Source of the DNA: Catenuloplanes atrovinosus
GTDB taxonomy: Bacteria; Actinomycetota; Actinomycetes; Mycobacteriales; Micromonosporaceae
Direction of reading: 5' to 3'
Assembly (NCBI RefSeq): GCF_031458235.1
Contig: NZ_JAVDYB010000001.1
Coordinates: forward strand, 2,501,001 to 2,565,000
DNA: 64,000 bases
Under the pieces are notes generated by a model, which did not search any database, was not told the DNA's origin, and was given only the letters and a program-made list of their open reading frames with translations. The translations under genes and the position numbers were made by a program. How positions within the stretch are numbered: the stretch's first letter is position 1; the number at the start of each line of letters is the position of its first letter. Positions 17,000 through 26,451 of the stretch are shown one piece after another.

Positions 17000-17191
17000 T
17001 CAATGCAGTTGGATCACCCCGGCGGGGCAGCGGTCGACGGCCTGTTCGACCGCGTGCCGGGCCGTCTCCGGTGGCGTCTCGTCCAGCAGCAGGACGATCG
17101 CCTCCTCCGGCTCCTGGTCGAAGACCTCCGGCGCGGTGAGCGCGCACAGGCCCGCGCCGATGCAGCGGTCGCGGTCGACGGTCACCTTCAT
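17000..17191 (-). CDS. Ferredoxin, 3Fe-4S type, 63 aa
   Basis: The cysteine pattern is Cys10-x5-Cys16 and a late Cys in RCPAGVI (about residue 55). This is the three-Cys arrangement of the 3Fe-4S ferredoxins that serve actinobacterial P450s; the size is also typical. The start ATG overlaps the P450 stop (ATGA at 17188-17191), so the two are co-translated, and electron delivery to that P450 is the evident role. A reductase gene is not nearby, so a shared cellular ferredoxin reductase is implied. Confidence 0.92.
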   Translation of the reverse strand: MKVTVDRDRCIGAGLCALTAPEVFDQEPEEAIVLLLDETPPETARHAVEQAVDRCPAGVIQLH

Positions 17192-18387
17192 GACCAGGCC
17201 ACCGGGAGCTCGACCGGGCCGCGGACCACCGAGTCCGTCTTCCACTCCAGGTCCGCGAGGGGCACGGCGATGCGCAGCGACGGTACGCGGGTGGCGAGCG
17301 CGCCGAGGACCGTTTTCAGCTCCATGCGCGCGATGTGCTGGCCGACGCAGGCGTGCGCGCCGTGGCCGAAGCCCATGTGCGGGCCGGGCCGCCGGGCCAG
17401 GTCGAACGTGTCCGCGTCCGGCAGCACCGACGTGTCGCGGTTGCCGGACTGGATCGCGACCACCACGAACTCGCCCGCCGCGATCTTCTGCCCGTTGAGC
17501 TCGGTGTCCTCGGTGGCCTGCCGGAGCAGCCCGACGCCGACGGCCAGGTAGCGGACCAGCTCCTCGCCGGTGGTCGCGGACAGCGACGGGTCCTTGCACA
17601 GCGTCTCCCACCGCGCGCGGTCGCCGAGCAGGAGCACCAGCCCGTACGTGATCATCGACGCGGTGGTGTCGAACCCGGCGATGAGCAGCGCCGCGTTCAT
17701 CCGGACGAGCTCCTCGTCGGTCAGCGGCCGATCGCTGTCCGCGCTGTGCAGGATCATGCGGCTGAGAATGTCGTCGCCGGGGGCCGCGCGCCGCCGCGCC
17801 ACCTGTTCCAGCAGGTAACCGAAGAGTGGCCGCAGCGCCTCCTGCAGTTGCGCCGGCGTGGTCTCCGTCCGGAACAGCGTGTAGGCGGCGTCCTGAAGCA
17901 GGAAATACTTCTCCGGCGGTACGCCGATCAGCTCGGCGATCACGGCGGTGGTGACCGCGGTGGAGAACTCGCGGTGCAGCGGGAACGGCTCCGGCGAGGC
18001 CAGCATCCGGGTGATCGCCTCGTCCGTGATCCGCTCGACCATCGGCGTGAGCTCGGCCAGCCGCCGCGCGTGCGTCACCTGCGGTGCGAAGTTGCGCCGG
18101 ATGCGCACGTGCTCCGGCCCGTCCATCTGCGAGAAACCCCCGATCGGGGCATCCGGGTCGAACCCGCCCAGGACGTGCGCGGCCTGCCCGGCTCGCACCG
18201 AGAACCGGCGCCCGTCCCCGAGCACCTCCCGGATCGTCCGGTAGTCCGACACGAGCCACGCGTCCAGCCCGGTCGGTGTCGTCACCCGGATGATCCGCCC
18301 CTCCGCGCGCAGCTCAGCGTAGTCGGGCGGTGGATCGAACGGGTACTTCCGCTCCTGCGGCAACGGCATCATGGGCAGCGTCGTCAT
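17188..18387 (-). CDS. Cytochrome P450, 399 aa
   Basis: All core motifs are present: I-helix AGFDTTAS for oxygen activation, the ExxR motif in ELVR, and the heme loop MGFGHGAHACVGQ with ligand Cys347. Length and the paired 3Fe-4S ferredoxin fit the bacterial class I system, which hydroxylates small molecules in the cytosol. The ATG at 18387 was preferred over a GTG seven codons upstream because GGAGGG lies 5 nt before it. The substrate is unknown; no biosynthetic core enzyme lies beside it, so a catabolic or standalone role is as likely as secondary metabolism. A TetR gene ends 218 bp upstream in the same direction. Confidence 0.93.
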   Translation of the reverse strand: MTTLPMMPLPQERKYPFDPPPDYAELRAEGRIIRVTTPTGLDAWLVSDYRTIREVLGDGRRFSVRAGQAAHVLGGFDPDAPIGGFSQMDGPEHVRIRRNFAPQVTHARRLAELTPMVERITDEAITRMLASPEPFPLHREFSTAVTTAVIAELIGVPPEKYFLLQDAAYTLFRTETTPAQLQEALRPLFGYLLEQVARRRAAPGDDILSRMILHSADSDRPLTDEELVRMNAALLIAGFDTTASMITYGLVLLLGDRARWETLCKDPSLSATTGEELVRYLAVGVGLLRQATEDTELNGQKIAAGEFVVVAIQSGNRDTSVLPDADTFDLARRPGPHMGFGHGAHACVGQHIARMELKTVLGALATRVPSLRIAVPLADLEWKTDSVVRGPVELPVAWS

Positions 18388-18604
18388 CGGACCCTCCGGA
18401 ATCGTCACCTTGAGTCGCCGAATCCGGACGGTACGCCACTTCGTCCAAGGTCGATATCCCGAGGTCGCCCGCCTGCTGCCCGCCGATCGTGATCACGGAG
18501 CGTGTCATCGGGTCACCAGTCGCGCCACCGGTCGGTCACGCGCTGCACCATGGCGCCGAGCGTAGCGGCCCGGTGGACGTGGATGACTTTGGACGCTGAG
18601 CCGG

Positions 18605-19201
18605 TCAGGTGGTGAAGGACCGGATGTAGGCGAGGGCGGCGTTCATGGAGGCGCGCATCGGGGCGGCGGTGCGGAGGGTCTGGCTGAGCAGGGTGCCGCC
18701 CTGGAGGGCGGTGAGCAGGGTCATGGACAGCTCGTCGAGGTCGGCGTCGGGGCGGAGGTCGCCTCGGTCGCGCATGGCGCGCAGGCCGTTGTGGAGCAGG
18801 GACTGCCAGCGCTGGAAGCCGTTGCAGAGGTCCTCGCGGGTCTGATCGTCGGTGGTGCCGAGTTCGCCCGCGAGTGAGACGAGTGTGCACTCGGCGCGGC
18901 CGTCGTTGCGCTCCTGGTGCTCGACGGCGGCGTCCGCCCAGGCGCGCAGCGCGTCGAAGCTGTCCAGCGCGCCCATGATCGGCTGCCCGGGAATGAGCGG
19001 CACCTCGGCCTGGCGGGTGATGACGGCCCTGATCAGGGCCTGCTTGCTGTCGAAGTAGTGGTAGAGCTGCGACCCGCCGATGCCGGCCGCCTTGCGCACG
19101 TCCTCGGTGCTGGTGCCGGCCACGCCGCGCTGGGCGATCAGCTCGGTGGCCGCGTCGAGGATGCGTTCCCGGGTCGCCTGTCCTTTGCGGGTCAGTGTCA
19201 C
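18605..19201 (-). CDS. TetR/AcrR family regulator, 198 aa
   Basis: The DNA-binding domain is clear (ATRERILDAATELIAQRGVAG then IGGSQLYHYFDSKQALIRAV). The ligand domain resembles the TetR_C_16-like group found next to short-chain dehydrogenases. It is divergent from the SDR gene at 19283, with two 16-bp TGGGT...ACCCA palindromes between the two starts, so it probably represses both itself and the SDR. It starts at GTG 19201. Confidence 0.9.
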   Translation of the reverse strand: MTLTRKGQATRERILDAATELIAQRGVAGTSTEDVRKAAGIGGSQLYHYFDSKQALIRAVITRQAEVPLIPGQPIMGALDSFDALRAWADAAVEHQERNDGRAECTLVSLAGELGTTDDQTREDLCNGFQRWQSLLHNGLRAMRDRGDLRPDADLDELSMTLLTALQGGTLLSQTLRTAAPMRASMNAALAYIRSFTT

Positions 19202-19219
19202 GACCCCAGCCTAGCGGAA

Positions 19220-19235
19220 TGGGTTGCGCAACCCA
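19220..19235. promoter_or_regulatory. TetR operator 1
   Basis: TGGGTTGCGCAACCCA is a perfect 16-bp palindrome lying 19 bp upstream of the TetR start. Confidence 0.7.
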
Positions 19236-19253
19236 AAAGTGGCTGCTAGAAAT

Positions 19254-19269
19254 TGGGTCGACCAACCCA
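19254..19269. promoter_or_regulatory. TetR operator 2
   Basis: TGGGT-CGACCA-ACCCA matches the outer arms of operator 1. It is centred 34 bp (about three helical turns) away and lies just upstream of the SDR ribosome site. Confidence 0.65.
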
Positions 19270-19282
19270 GAAAGAGGCAGGC

Positions 19283-20026
19283 ATGTCGGATCTAGCAGGT
19301 AGGACGGCCCTGGTGACCGGGGCCACGGCGGGCATCGGGCGCGCCGTCGCGGTACGGCTGGCGGAGCACGGGGCGGAGGTGGTGGTGCACGGCCGGGACG
19401 CGCACCGCGGTGGCGAGGTGGTGTCCGCGATCGCGGAGCGGGGTGGCCGGGCGCGCTTCGTCGCGGCGGATCTGTCCAGCGCCGAGGAGGTCGAGCGGCT
19501 GGCGGCCGAGGCGGGGGAGGTGGACATCCTGGTCAACAACGCCGGGGTGTACGAGTTGGTCTCGACGCCGAGCACCAGCGCGAGCAGCTTCGACCGGCAC
19601 GTCGCGATCAACACCCGGGCGCCGTTCCAGCTGGTCAAGGCGCTGACGCCGGGCATGATCCAGCGTGGTCACGGGGTGATCGTCAACGTGAGCTCGACCG
19701 GGGCGACCATGGTGGCGCCGGTGGGGGCGGCCTACGGCGCGTCGAAGGCGGCGCTGGAGTCGCTGACCCGGTACTGGGCGACCGAGTTCGGCGCGGCCGG
19801 CATCCGGGTCAACGGCGTGCGGTCCGGCCCGGTGCGCACCGAGGGGACCGCGCCGCTGTTGAGCGCGAACGCGGAAGCGATGGACCGGACGGTCGCGCGT
19901 GGCCGGATCGGCGATCCGGAGGAGATCGCGGACGTCGTGCTGTTCCTGGCCGGCGAGGGCAGCAGCTACGTGAACGGGTCCGTGGTGGCGGTCCACGGTG
20001 GAGAGCGCAGCCTGCTGCCCGGCTGA
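19283..20026 (+). CDS. SDR family oxidoreductase, 247 aa
   Basis: This is a classical short-chain dehydrogenase. It has TGATAGIG for the nucleotide (TGxxxGxG, residues about 12-19), NNAG (about 86-89), the catalytic Ser in NVSSTG and YGASK for the Tyr/Lys pair. An Arg rather than Asp after the second strand (HGRD) suggests NADPH preference. The ATG has AGAGGCAGG upstream and sits immediately after two TetR operators, so expression is probably induced by a ligand of the divergent regulator. The substrate is unknown. A hairpin follows the stop. Confidence 0.92.
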   Translation: MSDLAGRTALVTGATAGIGRAVAVRLAEHGAEVVVHGRDAHRGGEVVSAIAERGGRARFVAADLSSAEEVERLAAEAGEVDILVNNAGVYELVSTPSTSASSFDRHVAINTRAPFQLVKALTPGMIQRGHGVIVNVSSTGATMVAPVGAAYGASKAALESLTRYWATEFGAAGIRVNGVRSGPVRTEGTAPLLSANAEAMDRTVARGRIGDPEEIADVVLFLAGEGSSYVNGSVVAVHGGERSLLPG

Positions 20027-20030
20027 TCGT

Positions 20031-20064
20031 CCGGCCGGGACGGCCGCGTGGGCGTCCCGGCCGG
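20031..20064. terminator. Bidirectional hairpin terminator
   Basis: Twelve-base perfect arms (20031-20042 and 20053-20064) with a 10-nt loop lie between the convergent SDR (stop 20026) and TetR (stop 20069) genes. Confidence 0.65.
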
Positions 20065-20068
20065 TTCG

Positions 20069-20689
<621 letters not shown>

Positions 20690-20692
20690 TCT

Positions 20693-20771
20693 ACCGCTCG
20701 GTACAAATCGTGACCCGGGTCACCAACCGAGCGGTACAAAATGCTGTTACGGTGATGTCCAACCGAGCGGT
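20693..20771. promoter_or_regulatory. Triple TetR-type operator region
   Basis: ACCGCTCGGT at 20693-20702 and ACCGAGCGGT at 20726-20735 and 20762-20771 are the same near-palindrome in two orientations, each followed or preceded by GTAC(AAA). A perfect 12-bp palindrome, TGACCCGGGTCA, lies between the first two (20711-20722). Three sites centred 33 and 36 bp apart fit cooperative repression of both divergent genes. Confidence 0.65.
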
Positions 20772-20798
20772 ACAAAATTGTTCTCCCGGAGGGGACGC

Positions 20799-21476
20799 AT
20801 GACGATCACACTGATCACGGGCGCCAACAAGGGCATCGGGTTCGAGACGGCGAGGCTGCTGGTGGCCCGCGGCCACCGGGTCTACCTGGGCGCCCGCGAC
20901 GTGGAGCGGGGCGAAAAGGCGGCGGCGGAACTGGGCGCGCGGTTCGTGCGGCTGGACGTGACGGACGACGCGTCGGTGAGCGCGGCACTGGCCACCGTGG
21001 ACGCGGCGGAGGGGCGGCTGGACGTGCTGGTCAACAACGCGGGCATCCTGGCGGCCGGCGCGCTGGACGGGCCGGCGGCGCTGCACGCGTTCGACGTCAA
21101 CGCGGTGGGCGTGGTGCGGGTCACCGAGGCGGCGCTGCCGCTGCTGCGCCGGTCGGCGAGTCCGGCCGTGGTCACGGTGTCGAGCAGCATGGGCTCGTTC
21201 TGGGCGGTGACCAACCCGGACCGGCCGGAGTACGGGCTGCCGCTTGCGCTCTACGCCTCGTCCAAGGCGGCGGCCACCATGCTCATGGTCCAGTACGCCA
21301 AGCTGCACCCCGACGTCCGGTTCACCGCGATCGAGCCCGGCACCGCGGCCACGGACATGACGGCGGCCTTCGGGATCGGGCGGCCGGTGGCGGAGAGCGC
21401 GGCGGTGGTGGCGCGCTTCGCCACCCAAGGGCCGAGCGGCACGCTGCAGGACGAGCACGGCACGCTGCGCTGGTAG
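20799..21476 (+). CDS. SDR family oxidoreductase, 225 aa
   Basis: [14 protein letters not shown] gives the TGxxxGxG cofactor motif, VNNAGIL the NNAG motif, and SSSMGS with YASSK the Ser/Tyr/Lys catalytic set. It resembles the carbonyl-reductase-like SDRs that actinomycetes keep under divergent TetR control. The ATG follows GGAGGGG closely. The stop is 7 bp before the SnoaL-like gene, so the two form an operon. The natural substrate is not inferable. Confidence 0.9.
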   Translation: MTITLITGANKGIGFETARLLVARGHRVYLGARDVERGEKAAAELGARFVRLDVTDDASVSAALATVDAAEGRLDVLVNNAGILAAGALDGPAALHAFDVNAVGVVRVTEAALPLLRRSASPAVVTVSSSMGSFWAVTNPDRPEYGLPLALYASSKAAATMLMVQYAKLHPDVRFTAIEPGTAATDMTAAFGIGRPVAESAAVVARFATQGPSGTLQDEHGTLRW

Positions 21477-21483
21477 GGCAGCG

Positions 21484-21870
21484 ATGACCGAGCTGCGTGA
21501 CTGGTACCTGCGCTACATCGCGGCGCTCAACGCGCACGAGTTCGACGGCATGGACGAGTTCATCGCCGACCGGGTGCTGCTCAACGGCGAGCCGGGCACC
21601 CGGGACGACGTGCTCGCGGTCCAGCGGCACGATGTCGGCGCGGTCCCGGACCTGCACTGGGAGATCCAGGAGCTGCTGTTCGACCGGGACCGCCTGGCCG
21701 TCCGCGCGATCAACACCGGTACGCCGGTCCGGGAGTGGCTGGGCGTGCCACCGTCCGGGAGATCCTTCGAGATCGTCGAGTACGCCATCTACCGGGTGAC
21801 GGACGGGCGGTTCACCCAGATGACCGCGCTGCACGACTCCGCCGAACTGAGGCGGCAACTGGCCGCCTGA
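21484..21870 (+). CDS. SnoaL-like ester cyclase family protein, 128 aa
   Basis: The frame [29 protein letters not shown], then [24 protein letters not shown] and [20 protein letters not shown], matches the SnoaL-like ester cyclase (NTF2-fold) family. It directly follows an SDR gene (7-bp gap), so both share the TetR-controlled promoter. Proteins of this family may act as cyclases, isomerases or binding proteins; the paired reductase suggests metabolism or detoxification of a carbonyl compound (inference). Confidence 0.85.
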   Translation: MTELRDWYLRYIAALNAHEFDGMDEFIADRVLLNGEPGTRDDVLAVQRHDVGAVPDLHWEIQELLFDRDRLAVRAINTGTPVREWLGVPPSGRSFEIVEYAIYRVTDGRFTQMTALHDSAELRRQLAA

Positions 21871-21875
21871 CCGGG

Positions 21876-21912
21876 GACCGCGTCCGCCCATCCCGGGTAG
21901 GGCGGCGCGGTC
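21876..21912. terminator. Hairpin between convergent genes
   Basis: GACCGCGTCCGCCC pairs with GGGCGGCGCGGTC with one bulged base around an ATCCCGGGTA loop. It lies 6 bp beyond the SnoaL-like stop and could also stop leftward transcription from the dehydrogenase and CIS operon. Confidence 0.5.
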
Positions 21913-21994
21913 GGACGGCCCGCGAAACCGGCGGGAGGAGCACCGGTGCCCGCTGCGAGCTCGCGGACCGTCACCACGCCGGAAGCGGGAAACG

Positions 21995-23116
21995 CTAGAG
22001 ATGTGGGTCTATCAGGATCTTGGCGTGGTGGCCGGGGGAGGCGAGCAGGTCGAACGCGGCCGGGACGCCGGCGAGCGGCACCACGTCGGTGATCAGCGGG
22101 CGTGGGTCGACGCGGCCGCGGGCGAGCAGGCGGAGCGCGTCGTGGAACTCCGGCGGTGAGTAGCCGGAGGAGAAGCGGAGCTGGAGTTCCTTGTTGCTGG
22201 CCATGGTGGGGCGGAACGTGTCCGGCTGCATGCAGACGCCGACCACGACGACGCGGGAACGGAACGGGGCGTGGCTGACGATGTCCTCGATGACGCCGGG
22301 CAGGCCGACGCACTCGAAGACGACCGGGCCGCGCGGCGTGGCGGCGCGCATCACCGCGGGCCAGGGCAGGCCGGGGACGCGGCGGAGCGCGGCGAGCGCG
22401 TCCAGGCCGGCGCGGAACAGCGCGGGCGCGTCCGCGGGCGGCAGGTGCGGCCAGGGCGCGGGCGCGATGTGCGTGGCGCCGCAGGTGCGGGCCAGCGTGC
22501 GGCGGCCGGCGGCGCGGTCGGCGGCGATGATGGTCCGCACGCCGGCGGCGCGGAGCAGCAGGATGATCGCGAGGCCGATCGGGCCGCAGCCGATCACGAC
22601 GGCGGTGTCGCGGCGGGTGATCTCCGCGTGGTTCACGGCGCGGCGGGCGACCGAGAGCGGCTCGGTCAGCGCGGCCACGTCGGGCGGGACGCCGCGCGGC
22701 ACCGGGAACGTGGCGGCCTCCGCGACCAGCACATATTCGGCGTAGGCGCCGGGCGCGGCGGCGGACAGCCCGGTCAGGTGCACGTCGTCGCCGTGTCTGA
22801 TCATGGGTACGGCGACGACCGCGCGGCCGGGGCGCCAGCGGCGGCGGCACCCCGGGCCGTACGCGTCGATCGTGCCGGTGAACTCGTGACCCATGACGAC
22901 GCGCTGGTGCCGCCGCATGAACGCGGCGTACCCGATCTCGGCGGTGGCGTCCGCGGCCGCGTCGGCGTGGTACCGGGCGTGCAGGTCCGAGCCGCAGATG
23001 CCGGCCCGGGTCACGCGCAGCCGGATCTGGCCGGGGCCGGGCACCGGCGTGTCGACCTCGGTGACGGTCAGCGTGCCGTTCTCCGCGACGACGGCACGCA
23101 TGCGGGCGGGTGCCAC
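21995..23116 (-). CDS. Zinc-type medium-chain alcohol dehydrogenase family protein, 373 aa
   Basis: The GroES-like half has Cys41 in GICGSDLH and GHEFTG (His77-Glu78), giving the catalytic zinc site. The Rossmann half has VIGCGPIGLA. The four-Cys structural-zinc lobe normal in this family is absent: after GHE the sequence goes straight through RRRWRPGRAVVAVP with no Cys cluster. A likely NAD(P)-linked dehydrogenase of a polyol or threonine-type substrate. The GTG at 23116 lies 7 bp past the stop of the DUF6519 gene, with GAGG upstream, so it may be the last gene transcribed from the CIS operon. No CIS role is known for such enzymes. Confidence 0.85.
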   Translation of the reverse strand: MAPARMRAVVAENGTLTVTEVDTPVPGPGQIRLRVTRAGICGSDLHARYHADAAADATAEIGYAAFMRRHQRVVMGHEFTGTIDAYGPGCRRRWRPGRAVVAVPMIRHGDDVHLTGLSAAAPGAYAEYVLVAEAATFPVPRGVPPDVAALTEPLSVARRAVNHAEITRRDTAVVIGCGPIGLAIILLLRAAGVRTIIAADRAAGRRTLARTCGATHIAPAPWPHLPPADAPALFRAGLDALAALRRVPGLPWPAVMRAATPRGPVVFECVGLPGVIEDIVSHAPFRSRVVVVGVCMQPDTFRPTMASNKELQLRFSSGYSPPEFHDALRLLARGRVDPRPLITDVVPLAGVPAAFDLLASPGHHAKILIDPHL

Positions 23117-23123
23117 CGAGGCC

Positions 23124-24422
23124 TCAGCCGATGGCCCGCCGCAGGTCCTGGACCTCGTTGGCGCCGCGCACCGCCGCGAGCGGCGCGTACCGCCGGTGCA
23201 CGCCGTGCGGCGGGCGCAGGATCGGGCGGCCCGCGTCGTCGGCCGGCCACTCGACCGCGCCGGTGAGCGTGCGCGCCGGGATCAGCCAGTGGTCGCCGGG
23301 CCGATAGGTGGCGTCCGGCGCGAACCACACCTGCACGCCGTCCTCCAGGTCCAGCCAGCGGCCGGTGACCAGCGGCACCGCGCCGTCGGGACGGTCGGTG
23401 GCCGGGTGGTCCCAGCGGCGCAGCAGCGCGTTGCGGGTGCCGGCCACCGGATCGGCGGACAGCAGCACGCGCCGGTCCGGCACGTCCACGTCCTCGATCC
23501 GCAGCACCGGCGCGGCCTGGCCGCGGAAGTGGGCGGCGTCGTCGGTGAGCTGGACCGCGTCGCCGACGTGCAGGTCCAGCTTGTCGTCGCGGCCGAGCGC
23601 GGCGAGCGTGACCCAGCGGCCGTCGACCGAGTCGATGGCGAAGGCGACCGAGCCGTTGTCCCGGGACCAGACGAACGCGTCCCCGGCCACCAGCTCGACG
23701 CGGTAGAGCTGATTCTCCTGGCCCCGGTAGCGGGACTCCGGGGAGATCACGCACGGGTCCTCGTCGGTGCCGGCCGGGCGTTCCACGCGGGCGGCCAGGC
23801 GCCCGGTGCCGGCCAGCCCGCCGGCCCACTCGGCGAACCGCCCACCGATCTCCTCGGGCGAGCCGTCCAGGGTGACGTCCGTGGTGAACCGCACCTGCCA
23901 GACCACGCGGCTGCGCACCGCGGTGTCCGGCATGGTGGCGCCGAGCGCGGTCTCCCGCAGCCGCGGCTCCTGCGCGGCCGTGACCAGCTCCTCCCAGACA
24001 GTCAGGTACACCAGGTAGGGGAAGCCGTCCGGGAGCGCGTCGTCGTCGTCCTCCGGGTCGAGGAACGCCCACGGCTGCGTGTAGAACGTCCACGGGCCGG
24101 GGTCCGGAGCCGGGTCGCCGGCCCCGACCGCGAGCGGGGCCGGCGCGCGGGTGGCGTCGGCCGCCACCCCGTCCACGTAGTACCGCCCGCCGCCGATGGT
24201 CAGGTCGGCCGGGTCGTCATCGGCCGCCTCCCGGTAGCCGATCGCGAAGCCGGGCCCGCCGTGCGGGCCGATCAGATCCGCCGCGAGGGTACGCAGCAGG
24301 TGCAGCTGGATCGCCGTCTGCTCGTTGAAGTCCGCGTCCAGCAGCACCCGGCCCTGCTGCAGCAGCACGGCGGAGTAGCGGTCGGCGGGGTCGAACGTGT
24401 GGCGGGTGAAGTCGCCTTTCAT
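23124..24422 (-). CDS. DUF6519 domain protein of the CIS locus, 432 aa
   Basis: The opening MKGDFTRHTFDPADRYSAVL followed by QGRVLLDADFNEQ is the recognisable start of the DUF6519 family, typically found at the baseplate end of eCIS gene clusters. The protein is beta-rich, with conserved YYVDGVAAD and RYRGQENQLYRVEL segments. Function is unknown. Position after tail protein I suggests a peripheral baseplate component or the base of a receptor-binding part, since no classical fibre gene is present. A 13-bp gap separates it from the tail protein I gene. Confidence 0.82.
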   Translation of the reverse strand: MKGDFTRHTFDPADRYSAVLLQQGRVLLDADFNEQTAIQLHLLRTLAADLIGPHGGPGFAIGYREAADDDPADLTIGGGRYYVDGVAADATRAPAPLAVGAGDPAPDPGPWTFYTQPWAFLDPEDDDDALPDGFPYLVYLTVWEELVTAAQEPRLRETALGATMPDTAVRSRVVWQVRFTTDVTLDGSPEEIGGRFAEWAGGLAGTGRLAARVERPAGTDEDPCVISPESRYRGQENQLYRVELVAGDAFVWSRDNGSVAFAIDSVDGRWVTLAALGRDDKLDLHVGDAVQLTDDAAHFRGQAAPVLRIEDVDVPDRRVLLSADPVAGTRNALLRRWDHPATDRPDGAVPLVTGRWLDLEDGVQVWFAPDATYRPGDHWLIPARTLTGAVEWPADDAGRPILRPPHGVHRRYAPLAAVRGANEVQDLRRAIG

Positions 24423-24435
24423 CCAGGGAGTCCCT

Positions 24436-26451
24436 TCAGGTCACGTAGACGATTCCGGCGTCCGTGTCCGCCGGTGAGAACTCGGCCAGCCGCGCCGCCA
24501 GCGCGTCCGCCCGCTGAGGCTGGTACAGGTCGTGGTGCACGCCCATCTCGGAGCCGTCCTCCGCGCCGCGCGCGATCTCCGGCGGGCAGTCCGCGGCGAG
24601 CTGCAGGTACGCGGGCGTGCCGTAGTCGACGGAGGTGAACCGGGGGCGGTGCGCGGTGCAGGCGTACCGCACGGGCGTGCGTGACCCGGCCGGGACCGCG
24701 CTGAACCGCAGGCACCCCATGCCGCGCCGGGCCACGTTCATCCGCCCGTCGAAGATCGAGTCCTCGCCCAGCCGTACGGCATGGGTGTGGATCTCCCCGA
24801 TCACCGTGCTGCGGCGCGCGTGCAGGACCGCGTGCGCGTGCCGGCACTCCGGCGCGGACAGTGCCTCCCGCTCCCGGCCGGTCGCGTCCAGCACGCTGTC
24901 GGTCAGGAAGATCGGCAGCGGCTCGGTGCGCACCTCGTCCGCCACCACCAGGATCGTGCCCAGGACGCTGTGCGAGACCCGCACGCACGCGGTGGTGTTC
25001 TCCAGCACCAGGCTGGGCTCCTCCGGATGCGCCGGGCGGCACTGCGGTTCGATCGCCCAGCCCGGCACCAGCGTGCTGTGCCGGATCGTCAGCGCGCCGA
25101 GCACGCCGGTCACGCTCACGCCGCGGCCGGTGATCAGCAGCCCGTCCAGGGTCACCCGGCCGGGCGGCCGGTCGTCGTCCGCGCACTCCTCCGGCAGCGG
25201 GCCGCGGATGTGCAGCGAGTCCGGCCGGTTGCTGTACCAGTCGAGCAGCCGCAGCACCGGGCGGGAGCCCTCGGCCGCGCGGATCTCCAGGCGGTCGCCG
25301 TGCCCGACCGTGAACTCCAACTGCTCCTGGTAGGCGCCGCTGCCGGAGATCTCGATGATGCCCTCGGGCACGCCGTCCGCCCGCCACCGCTGGTACGCGT
25401 CGGTGATCCGCTCGAACTCGCCCGGACCACCGACCCGGTAGACGCGCGGCCCCTCCGCCAGGTCGCGGGCGTACTCGCCGCCGCCGATCTCGGAGACGCC
25501 GACGTGGTGATAGGTCACGCGCACGCCGCCGCGCGGCGCGGTCCGCGAGCCGAACGCGATCCGGCCCAGCTCCGGGTCGACGACCACCTGCCCGCGCCGC
25601 GCCCGGTACGCCCAGCCGGACAGGTCCGCCACCACCACCTGCGCCAGCGGGATCGGCTCGGCCGAGCCGTCGCGCCAGACGGCGAAGCTCTTGCCGGGCC
25701 CGTAGAAGTCCGCGAGCCGGTCCTGCAGCGCGCGCCGCCGGATGAAGACCGGCACGTTGTCCGCGGTGGCGATGTGCGTGGCGGACGGCTCCGGGATCGG
25801 CTTCGCCACCAGCGGCACGTCGTTGCCGAGGATGGAGAACGTGTACAGGTTCCGGGCCCGGTCGATCGAGTACGCGGGCGCGTGCGTGATCGAGAACGGG
25901 CGCAGCCGCCACACGAACACCGCTACGGACGGCAGCCCGTACCGGCCGGACCGCCGCGCGCTGGACGGCCGCGGCGCCTCGAACAGCCGGGCCCGCGCGT
26001 CGAACGCGCCGCCGAGCAGGTCCAGCGCGGCGCCATCGCGCAGGTCCGCGGTGGCCGGCGCCCACACGCCCGAGGGTGCGCGCAGCGCCGCCGTGCCGGC
26101 CACCAGGCGGCGCAGCTCGACCGCGCGGGCCGGCCAGTCCGCGACCGCCGCCGCGATCTCCTCCAGCAGCGGCAGCGTGCCCTTGCGGCGCCGGGTCGCG
26201 ACCGTGTCCGCCACGTCCCGCCGGGACGCGCGGCCGGCCGCGGACCGGTAGCCGACCAGGTCGCCGAGGTACGGCACGGCCCACTCGTCGCAGGTCTCGA
26301 TGAACCAGTTGTCGTAGAGCCGCCGCAGGTCCGCCTCGACCAGGTCGAGCTGTTCCGCGACGACCGCGAGCAGCGCGCGCAGCGGCTCGCCCGCCTCCGC
26401 GTCGCGGCGCCGGTGGACCCGCGGCAGCAGGTCGTAGAGCCGGTCGGTCAC
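24436..26451 (-). CDS. CIS tail protein I-like baseplate protein, 671 aa
   Basis: The first 150 residues (YDLLPRVHRRRDAEAG through LYDNWFIETCDEWAVPYLGDLVGY and RRDVADTVATRRRKGTLPLLEEIA) match the phage tail protein I/P2 gpI family, found in eCIS baseplates of the Afp12 kind. The remaining roughly 500 residues are beta-rich with repeated RHSTLVPG / HSVLGTILV / DSVLDATG turns, suggestive of a right-handed beta-helix with little homology to gpI. The GTG at 26451 has a full AAGGAGG site and overlaps the upstream stop (GTGA). The fused beta-helix could replace the missing tail fibre (inference). Confidence 0.82.
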   Translation of the reverse strand: MTDRLYDLLPRVHRRRDAEAGEPLRALLAVVAEQLDLVEADLRRLYDNWFIETCDEWAVPYLGDLVGYRSAAGRASRRDVADTVATRRRKGTLPLLEEIAAAVADWPARAVELRRLVAGTAALRAPSGVWAPATADLRDGAALDLLGGAFDARARLFEAPRPSSARRSGRYGLPSVAVFVWRLRPFSITHAPAYSIDRARNLYTFSILGNDVPLVAKPIPEPSATHIATADNVPVFIRRRALQDRLADFYGPGKSFAVWRDGSAEPIPLAQVVVADLSGWAYRARRGQVVVDPELGRIAFGSRTAPRGGVRVTYHHVGVSEIGGGEYARDLAEGPRVYRVGGPGEFERITDAYQRWRADGVPEGIIEISGSGAYQEQLEFTVGHGDRLEIRAAEGSRPVLRLLDWYSNRPDSLHIRGPLPEECADDDRPPGRVTLDGLLITGRGVSVTGVLGALTIRHSTLVPGWAIEPQCRPAHPEEPSLVLENTTACVRVSHSVLGTILVVADEVRTEPLPIFLTDSVLDATGREREALSAPECRHAHAVLHARRSTVIGEIHTHAVRLGEDSIFDGRMNVARRGMGCLRFSAVPAGSRTPVRYACTAHRPRFTSVDYGTPAYLQLAADCPPEIARGAEDGSEMGVHHDLYQPQRADALAARLAEFSPADTDAGIVYVT

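Noticed and set aside
18314-18508. 64-aa frame upstream of the P450 as a possible peptide substrate
   Set aside because: It overlaps the P450 start by more than 70 bp, has only a weak ribosome site and no core-peptide features.
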